In this document: piece by piece, positions 7,027-13,649 of the stretch
Layout: each line of letters opens with the position of its first letter
Numbering within the stretch: the stretch's first letter is position 1
From: Parachlorella kessleri
Lineage: Eukaryota > Chlorophyta > Trebouxiophyceae > Chlorellales > Chlorellaceae
Direction of reading: 5' to 3'
Assembly: GCA_001598975.1 (NCBI GenBank)
Contig: BBXU01001051.1
Span: forward strand, 1 to 13,649
Length of the DNA: 13,649 nt
The notes under the pieces: model-generated
Told to the model about the DNA's origin: nothing
The model's input: only the letters and a program-made list of their open reading frames with translations
Database searches by the model: none
Translations under genes and position numbers: made by a program

Positions 7027-10000
7027 ATGTCTAGCAAGGCAGAGAGGCAGCTGAAAGAGCTGCGCCGGCTTATGCCCTGGACCTGGGACGCTCGTGTGGA
7101 GAAGCACCCACCCGGCGAAAAGGCCCTCAAGGACTTTGAGAACGTCCTGTCCATCAAAGAGCAGCCGCGAACCCGCAAGACTGGCTCGGCCACCAAGACA
7201 GGCGGCCCCGGTGAGCAACGACTACCAGTGGCTGAAGTGTTTCCTGAGAGTGCTGGGTAGCCTACCCTAGTAGGCTCGCCTGGTCCCTGTTGAGCCACAT
7301 CAGCTGCTAGCGTTCACACACTGCAAGCCGCAGGGGTGAACAAAATCAGCATGGGAGCTGCTGTTGCAGGTAGTTCTAGTGTGAACGGCGGCAGCACTGG
7401 GCCGCAGCTTGGTGCTGAGCCCACACCACACAACCGCCGGCCCCAGCAGCAGCAGCCCAGCGAGCAGCAGCCCAGCGAGCGGCACTCTGCCGGCAAGCGA
7501 CACTCACCCAGTGGTCAGCCCAGCCGGTTGGAGAACGGGGATGGAGACGGCGGCAAGGTTGCCAGGTGCGCTGCTGCCGGCCCACTCTACCTGTTGCTGT
7601 GCTAGGTCACCATGGATGGCTCCTACCAACTAGGTTGCTTATGCATAGATAGTCTTTGTGTGAGGGCAGAGCACAATCCCAAGCCACACCATGTTTGTGC
7701 CCCACACCAGTCAGTACTATGCGGTGCATCCAGGCTGGATGTGGAGACGGCATGCAAGCGCACCAGCCTGCCAGGCCGCCCTTCTCTTGGTGAAGCAGAG
7801 CTGCCGGTGGAAGCCACCCCTGCTGTGCCCAGGACACGTGGTGTCCATAGCCCGGTAGCCTTCCCAACCGGCAAGACTCCCGCTGCCTCAGTTTGTGCTG
7901 GGACGCCAGACTCAGCGCTGCTACAGACAGGGTCAGTGCACAAAGTCGCCTTGCGATTCTCATCCGCGTACGCTATGATGCAGCTTGTGCGAGCGGGCAC
8001 AGACAATCTGCTTGAGTGCCGGGGGGTTTGCCAGAGGGAGCGGCCTTTGGGCATCCAAAGCGTGCCAATGCCTTCTTTCTCCTAACCTTGAGTGCCCATA
8101 GCCTTATTGGTTTATGCTGCAGGGCTCCTTCCACGGTGCTGGCCTCCTGCCCCCACGATGCAGCCCTGACTGGTGCGCACTTCAAGCCAACGCCCTGCAC
8201 TGTGGCGACCGCTGCTCGGCCCACAACAGTTGCAAGGCCGAATGCTAACAAGACAGCGGCGGGCTCAGCCTTCCACCCTCTGCGCCTGCAGCTGTTGCCG
8301 AGCACAGAAACGGGCAAAGCAGCAGCCACAGTAAGAGAGGAGGAGGAGGCGGACCAGGATGTGAGCAAGGTGGCACTTCCAGCAAGCGCGCCAGCAGCAG
8401 GAGAGGCAAACAGAAAAGGAGCAGCCGCAGAGGCAGCTGCTTCTAAGGCTTGCGCAGAGGGCGGCGACTTGGCTGCTGAACAGCTGGGGCATCAGCAGCA
8501 GAGCAAGGCGACCCTGCAGCCACCAGAGCACCATGATGTGGAAGGCAGACTGGAACCGCGCTGCCCTGAGCCAATCCTGGGCCACACAGACTCTGACCTG
8601 ACAGTGCCAGTTACCCGCACCGCAGTGGTCGCCAACCCTGCAGCAACCAACATTGGGCCCTACCAAGGTAGCAGAAAGCAGCAGCAGGAGGAGGAGGATT
8701 TTAGAGAGAGGCCGGCTGTCAGGGTTCTGGGAGCAGCAGCAGATAAGCACGCTGCCTCAAAGCAGGTGGCAGCAGCAGCCTTTACAGAAGCCGCCTCCGC
8801 CGCCGTAGCCGCAGCAGGGCAAGCAGCGGCCGTGCTGCCGCCAGTGCAAACCGAGCCCCGGCCTGTGGTGAACACTGATGTTCACGGACCGGCAGCAGGC
8901 ACCCATCTTCAGATGCAGGTCACACTTATGGGAGAAGCTGGTGCAGCGATTGACAGAAGCAAAGCTGGCCCTGGTAGCAGTGGATTGGGCTGCAGTAGCG
9001 CCCCATTGGCAGCAGCAGCAGCAGCCACAATGAGCCGCCCCAGCACTGCCCATGCAGAGTCAGCCCCTACGACCCTGCCAACTCCTGCTGTGGCTGAGGG
9101 GTTACTCCTGGACCACCCACAGCAGCTGCTCGGCTCCTTACCAGCCCCTAAGCCGGCTGCAGCTGGCAGCATTGGAGAACCTGTTTTTAGCGGTGCAAGC
9201 CTGCCAGCAGCGGGCCCTGTCCAGCAGCGGCAGCAGCAGCAGCATGCTAGTGGGCTGCCTCACCTGGCACTGACAGGCCTGGAAGCAGCAACGCCACCTC
9301 AAGGTCTGCTCCCAGAGCCCCCAGTGCTGGCTACGCTGCAGACATTCCGACCGCTGAAGCAGCAGCATCACCAGCCCCTGGTGCAAGAAGGGCGAGTGCC
9401 GTCGCCGCAGCAGCAGCAGAATGGCGTAGGTGGCTGCGCACCAGCTGGGGCATGCCCTGCTGAAGCCGCCGCTACCACCAACCCTGGCAGGCAGCCGCCG
9501 CCGCCGCCGCCGCAGCAACAGCACGGGAACAGACACCTGAAGCCCGCTGGCGGCATCAGCAAGCCGCCCCGCAAGCATGCTGGCAGGGTGGGAGCTAAGG
9601 GCGGCCGCAGGTCGCCCACCGTTCTGGCGCAAGTGCTGACAGCCCTGTCGCAGCTACCGGCAGTGGCCTCGCCGCTCAGCTGCCATCATGTCCAGCCGCA
9701 GGCACCAGCAGCTCTGCCTCTTTTCCGGGCAGGTGAGCTGCGCTAGACGAGCGGCTTACTGTCAGGCTGGCACACAATAATGTGCGTGGTGTGCATTGGG
9801 TTGTGGCTGACATAACTTACTCAAGAAGCCCACAGCACCTGCTGCAGACCACGGTTGAGCCATGTGATATTCATACAAGCCACGGGCCAAAGCAGGCATG
9901 TATCGCTGAGCTTGCATGCGTATATATGCCTGTGCAGGGTCGCTCCCTCAGGGGACCGCAGCCAACGCAACAAGCTGCCTGCGAAGGACCAAGAGTGAAG

Positions 10001-11460
10001 CTGCGGCAGCCCTCCCCGACCTTGAGTCCCTGCTCAGAGCCCTGCCCAAGGCCCCTCTTGTGGGTGGTAAAGCAGCCTCAGCGGCACCGGCAGCGGCAGC
10101 TGCTGCAAAGTCTGCACCATCAGGTGTTGAGGCAGGGGCATGCCCCCCGCTGTTCAAGCAGCGCTGTCTAGCAAGTGGGCACGATGATCAGGCCCCTAAC
10201 AAGCCTACTGGGGTTGGGCAGCTGGGCCTGCTTGCCAGCACTACTGCAGGAGTGGCAGAGGCAGCAGGTTGGGCAGCAGCAGCGGCGGCGGCAGCAGGAC
10301 CAGAGGCCATGGATGTGGACACGCAAAGCGCAGGGGCAGATGCAGAGACCGGGCCGGCCGGGCTGGGAAGGGCGCCCATGGTGCAGCTTACGACCCAGCA
10401 CAGCAAGGTACGTGGCCAGGGCACCATGCCTTGGGAATTACAAAGCGGGAAGGGTCTTATGTTGGTGCTCCCAAGGATGTACGGATGATGAAAAATTAGG
10501 GGGGGTTCGAACTGGTTATGCCACAATCTTTGGGGACTTGAGGGCTTGATTCCTGCAGCTGCTGTGGGTGCCTTGGAGGTAGCCCTCTGTTCGGTTCACC
10601 CCCACCAGACAAGGCTGGCTAGCACCTCTGTGCAGGGAGCAGCAGCGGCCGCAGCAGCGGCCGCAGCTGCAACTGTGCCTGTTCCTGTGGACAAGGAGAA
10701 CCTGTGCACCAACGCTCCCACCAGCGCCAGGCCCCGAAAGCCGGTGCTGCCTTCCGCTACCGGCCAGCCTCTTGCAAGCTCTCCTGCCGCAACAGGCACC
10801 ACCAGCATGGATCCGGCAGCCACAACTGCAAACGTAGGGCAACTTACAGGTGGTACACTGGCAGCGCGCCCGACACCTGCTGCTGGTGGGGCTACTACGG
10901 AGGAGCCAGCAGCAAGGGCAGCGGCGGTTGCAGCTGCTTCACGGAGGGCGGGTGCAGCTCCCGTGCAGCTGTCGGCTTGGCGGCTGCAGCAGCTCGACGC
11001 GCTCAGCAGGGCACAGCATGCTAGGGAGCGCAGGCTGCTCCTTGCACTGGGCGCTGGCCGGGCTGCGGCGAGAGGCACTCTAGCGCATGCCAGCCCCGCC
11101 GCTGTGGCAGCCCCGCCAGTGACATCAGGACTAGCAGGCCCGCCGCTGTGCAGTAGTGCAGCAGCCACTGCCGGCTTCCTGCTGCCTCCGCTGCCGCGGC
11201 ACCCCAGCCAGCCTGGCAGGCCTAGGGCCGGCGGTGCAGCAGGGCCTGGCTCAGGCAGCCATTTGGCGGCAGAGGGCCGGCTTGCTAGCGTCAGCGCTGG
11301 CAGGGTCAGCAAGGCCTGCGGGAGCGGTAGGAGCCCCGCAGCCACATGTGCTGGCCGACACTTGATGATGGGGGCTGCTCTGGCAAGGGCGTGCACCCTG
11401 CTGCTACAGAGCAGGGTGACTGACTGGGGCCCCGCCCCGGTGGCTCCCTGGGTGCACTGA
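7027..11460 (+). CDS. Unrecognised 1160-residue Ala/Gln/Pro-rich, mainly disordered protein
   Basis: I do not recognise this protein. Six plus-strand exons fit with matching phases: 7027-7210, 7370-7565, 7734-7931, 8123-9732, 9938-10407 and 10636-11460 (3483 nt). The start ATG has A at -3 and an in-frame stop upstream (7000-7002). Residues 1-61 are charged, have normal composition and look folded: SSKAERQLKELRRLMPWTWD, then GEKALKDFENVLSIKEQ. The rest is low complexity, with runs of Ala, Gln and Pro, including 11 Ala at 888-898 and six Pro encoded near 9495. Exceptions are a KEN tripeptide (906-908) and a likely amphipathic helix near 993-1026 (QLSAWRLQQLDALSRAQHAR). No signal peptide, membrane span or known catalytic motif is visible; a nuclear or cytosolic scaffold or regulator is plausible but unproven. 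Strong donors are GTGAGC (7211, 9733) and GTACGT (10408). The weakest junctions are around exon 3 (acceptor 7733, donor GTCAGT at 7932). No TGTAA follows the stop. Confidence 0.68.
8990..10675 (+). repeat. GCA/CAG/CCG triplet-repeat tracts within the Ala/Gln-rich gene
   Basis: Short triplet runs recur in coding exons: GCA at about 9008-9025 (Ala), CAG at about 9222-9243 (Gln), CCG at about 9495-9512 (Pro), GCA/GCG at about 10276-10302 (Ala) and mixed GCN at 10639-10671 (11 Ala). The last tract mixes codons, so it is more stable than a pure repeat. Lengths are likely to vary between strains. Confidence 0.75.
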
Positions 11461-12614
11461 TGGCAGCTGTAGCCTGTGTTGCGGCACAGGTCGTGGGGTG
11501 GTGATGCCAAGAGGCCCAGGATGCTTGCCTAATGCAGCATTGGTGTGCTTCTCTCAAAGGTGGCCAGGGGTCTTTGTGAGTAGTGGTGGGCAGTGCGAAT
11601 AGGGAGCAGGTTGAACTGTACTGCCAGGGTTGGATGTGAACAGAGAGGATGTCATGATGGTCGGTCACCTACCCGACGGTCTGTCGTCCCTTGTCATGTC
11701 CTGGGAGGTGGTGCTGACGGCCCATTGAGTATGGCCTTTGGATTGATGGATTATAGCCTTTCATGGAGTTATATCTATTTAGGGTACGCACTACCAGCAA
11801 GGAGGTGCCCTTGCACAACTGCCGTCCCTTCTCTTGTCGTACTTCTACTTCGTTGCATTGCTCTGATGCTGCCTTTTTGGTGCTTGCTCAAGCATAAGCT
11901 GAGGGTCCTACTAATTGTTGCATATGCTCACCAGTGCAGGTGAGAATCAGATTTAAAGCTGCACAGCAGCAGCAAACATATACACAAAGACATAGGACAT
12001 TCTGTTGGCACAGCTGCCAAAAATAGATCACGGAGCTTCAGGATGGGAAGCTTGGCAAACAAGGGGACCGAGATGCCCAGTGCCATGTTGGCTGACATGG
12101 GACCTCTCAATAAAAAAGGAGATCAAAACTGAGTGCTGCACACCCTCATGGAAAGGGGCTGGAGCTGCAGGGAACATATGAACAAGCCACGGGGTAGGGG
12201 CATAAGAGCCGTCACTGATCTGTGTTTATGTTTCAGGGGGTACATACGACACCCTGTGAATCACGGTCAGCATCGCCACATACCTAATGCCTGCCATTAT
12301 CAACCCTACTCACCCTCTAAACGACTGCTTGCCTACCACACACCACCCTGCTTGGCAGGTGAACCCCCACACCAGCCGGTGACCAAGCCAGCAAGGGACC
12401 GCGCCACTGGCACGCATAGCAAGAAATGGAACCGAGGGGGCCCCAGTGGGGGACATGCCAAAATCCCCGGTCAAGATGCTTAGCCTTCTCAGAAAATATG
12501 CATGGGGGCCATATAACTCTCCAAGCTGCCCACTTGCAACCCTTGTGGCCTGGGCGTACTTATTCGATTTACAACCCTCGCGCATGCCCGGGGCTGACAG
12601 CGAGTACTTGTGTC
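11461..12614. other. Intergenic region between converging genes; no gene seen
   Basis: The Ala/Gln-rich gene ends at 11460 on the plus strand and the right-edge gene ends at 12615 on the minus strand. The 1.15 kb between them should hold both 3' UTRs. There is a minus-strand TGTAA at 12569-12573 but no plus-strand TGTAA. A short minus-strand frame (11928-12110) contains ALGISVPLFAKLPILKLRD, which looks mildly protein-like, but I could not tie it to splice sites or a start with any support. Confidence 0.5.
12569..12573 (-). terminator. TGTAA poly(A) signal for the right-edge gene
   Basis: Forward TTACA, which is TGTAA on the minus strand, 41 nt downstream of the stop codon at 12615-12617. This is the expected place for a chlorophycean poly(A) signal and independently supports the proposed last exon. 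Confidence 0.65.
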
Positions 12615-13649
12615 TCAGAGAGGGCTGAGGACCTGAAGGATGAAGCTCAGGACAGGCTGCACCACCTGGGGCGTGAAGAGCTTGTCCGGGCTCAGGTTCT
12701 GTAGGATGGCCACCAGCGGTAGGAGCAACGGCAGCAGGAAGTTTTGGATGTTACCCAGGCGGGCCAGGAGGTTGTTGAAGGAGAGGCCAGCTGCAGGCAG
12801 AGAGCGCAAGGCCAGCGGTTGTAAGCATGAGTAGCAAGGAGGGGGCGGGGGGGGGGGGGCCCTTTTTGCAAGCGGCCAAGCGCCAGGGCAACTGTCCCAA
12901 GCCCGAGGGACCGGGCTCGGGCTGCACAACAGTGCACAGCAGCCCCCGTGGTTCTACCCCGGGTTTGCTGCGATAGTCACTATATCATTGCCGACCCAGC
13001 GCTGCGTGGTCTCCTGTGAAATGCCAGATGCCCACCCCGGCACAGCAGCACTTCCCTTCCGGACGTGCGGCTGCCTCACCTGAGAAACAGACTGTGCCGC
13101 TCTGCACACCATTGAGCGGGTGCAGCACGACAGAAAGCATGCAGCAAAGAGGTAGGTAGCAAAAGTGTCATCACCATGTACTGTGTGCAGGTCATGCGTG
13201 TGCCACTACCCTGCAACCAGCCAGCCCGGCCCGCCCACTTACGTGTGTTCTGTAGGCTCTGTATGAAGCTGTCGATTGTGGGCGCCAGCGCCGCCAGGGA
13301 GGGGCTATTGCTGCTGCACAGCGGGCCGCGCAGAGCTCGGAGGATGTCGCACAGGGCGCCGCAATCCAGCTGGGAGGAGTTGGCTGGCACGGTCTGCAGG
13401 CAGAGCACGCCGCAACAAGTCGTGGGTCATACTGACTCTTCACGCAAGCAGTGCCAGGAGATAGGTCCTAGCTACCGCTCAAGAATGCACTGCCCATGAC
13501 ATCCGAGTGACATACCAGATAGAGCGAACGCCTGTGGTGGGGAAGCCAATTATCCGAGCCTTTCAGTCATGAAAGGAGCCGGTCTTGACTCACTCGCCCC
13601 AAGGCTCCCCCCAAACAAGAATGCTTGTCCCTTGCCGTGGCGCCCCCCC
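12615..13649 (-). CDS. 3' exons of an unrecognised, probably secreted Leu-rich protein (partial)
   Basis: I do not recognise this protein. Two minus-strand exons join in frame: 13243-13393 (acceptor CTGCCTGCAG, donor GTAAGT, phase 1) and 12615-12790 (acceptor CTCTCTGCCTGCAG, stop TGA at 12615-12617). They give the last 108 residues. The first exon has a sequon (NSS) and three Cys (QLDCGALCDIL, then GPLCSSNSP). The second is strongly hydrophobic and Leu/Pro-rich (NIQNFLLPLLLPLVAILQNL) and ends QVLSPL. The hydrophobic stretch is broken by prolines, so it may be an amphipathic Leu-rich segment rather than a membrane span. A possible further upstream exon runs from 13594 into the edge (donor GTGAGT, phase 0, open frame), but it is weakly supported. 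The segment GALCDILRAL resembles GALQDILTQL in the wall-type protein at 3610-6307, hinting at a related ectodomain. Most of the gene lies outside the window. Confidence 0.55.
12791..13242 (-). other. 452-nt intron of the right-edge gene
   Basis: The donor is GTAAGT and the acceptor CTGCAG, with phase 1 at both ends. On the plus strand it carries a run of 13 G (12847-12859) flanked by more G. A 22-nt candidate microexon at 13080-13101 has good splice signals but breaks the frame, so I left it out of the gene model. Confidence 0.55.

Noticed and set aside
8265..8750. Minus-strand Leu/Cys-rich open frame inside the large exon
   Set aside because: Its Leu/Ser/Cys composition is what reversed GCA/CAG repeats produce, and the plus strand is open for the whole 1.6-kb exon.
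10501..10525. GGTTCGAAC resembling a tRNA T-loop
   Set aside because: The flanking bases do not pair as a T stem, and no D arm, anticodon arm or acceptor stem could be found around it. It lies within an intron.
10596..11510. Minus-strand 304-residue open frame opposite the last exon of the Ala/Gln-rich gene
   Set aside because: GCN/CAG-rich DNA is often open on both strands. The plus strand joins in phase to five upstream exons; the minus frame has no such support.
11593..11943. Plus-strand 116-residue open frame with a hydrophobic second half
   Set aside because: It lies downstream of a complete stop in a region expected to be 3' UTR. The hydrophobicity reflects a T-rich stretch, and no exon chain fits.
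13080..13101. 22-nt candidate microexon on the minus strand (acceptor GTGTGCAG, donor GTGAGG)
   Set aside because: Including it between the two accepted exons shifts the last exon into a frame with an early stop.

Overview
This window looks like nuclear DNA from a green alga, most likely Chlorophyceae (Sphaeropleales or Volvocales). The genes are split by short GT-AG introns with CAG-type acceptors, two genes carry a TGTAA poly(A) signal just after the stop codon, and the coding DNA is rich in GCN and CAG codons. One gene is recognisably psb27, a chloroplast-lumen photosystem II assembly factor that is nucleus-encoded in eukaryotic algae. Placement below class level is a guess. I see no operons, rRNA, tRNA, CRISPR arrays or clear mobile elements.

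Layout. (1) Positions 1-495, plus strand: 3' end of an unrecognised gene ending in two copies of a GGFKIPGIDMSSLD motif. (2) 496-1527: intergenic, where plus- and minus-strand transcripts converge. (3) 1528-2956, minus strand: complete four-exon psb27, with a GC-AG last intron and a 42-nt last exon. (4) 2957-3609: intergenic, with two pairs of 14-bp direct repeats. (5) 3610-6307, minus strand: five-exon gene for a secretory, single-pass membrane protein. It has a signal peptide, a Cys-containing glycosylated ectodomain, a long SPPPP hydroxyproline-type stalk, a membrane span and a short basic tail. (6) 6308-7026: divergent promoter region. (7) 7027-11460, plus strand: six-exon gene for a 1160-residue Ala/Gln/Pro-rich, mostly disordered protein of unknown function. 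(8) 11461-12614: intergenic, convergent 3' ends. (9) 12615 to the right edge, minus strand: 3' exons of an unrecognised, probably secreted Leu-rich protein that shares a short segment with the ectodomain of gene (5).

The gene models are mutually consistent. Summed exon lengths of the three complete genes are multiples of three (516, 2067 and 3483 nt), and splice phases match at each proposed junction. Only psb27 has a function I can assign with confidence. The neighbours are not functionally linked in any way I can see. The most interesting items are the membrane-tethered wall-type protein and its possible relative at the right edge, and the duplicated FKIPGID motif, whose copies differ only at synonymous sites.
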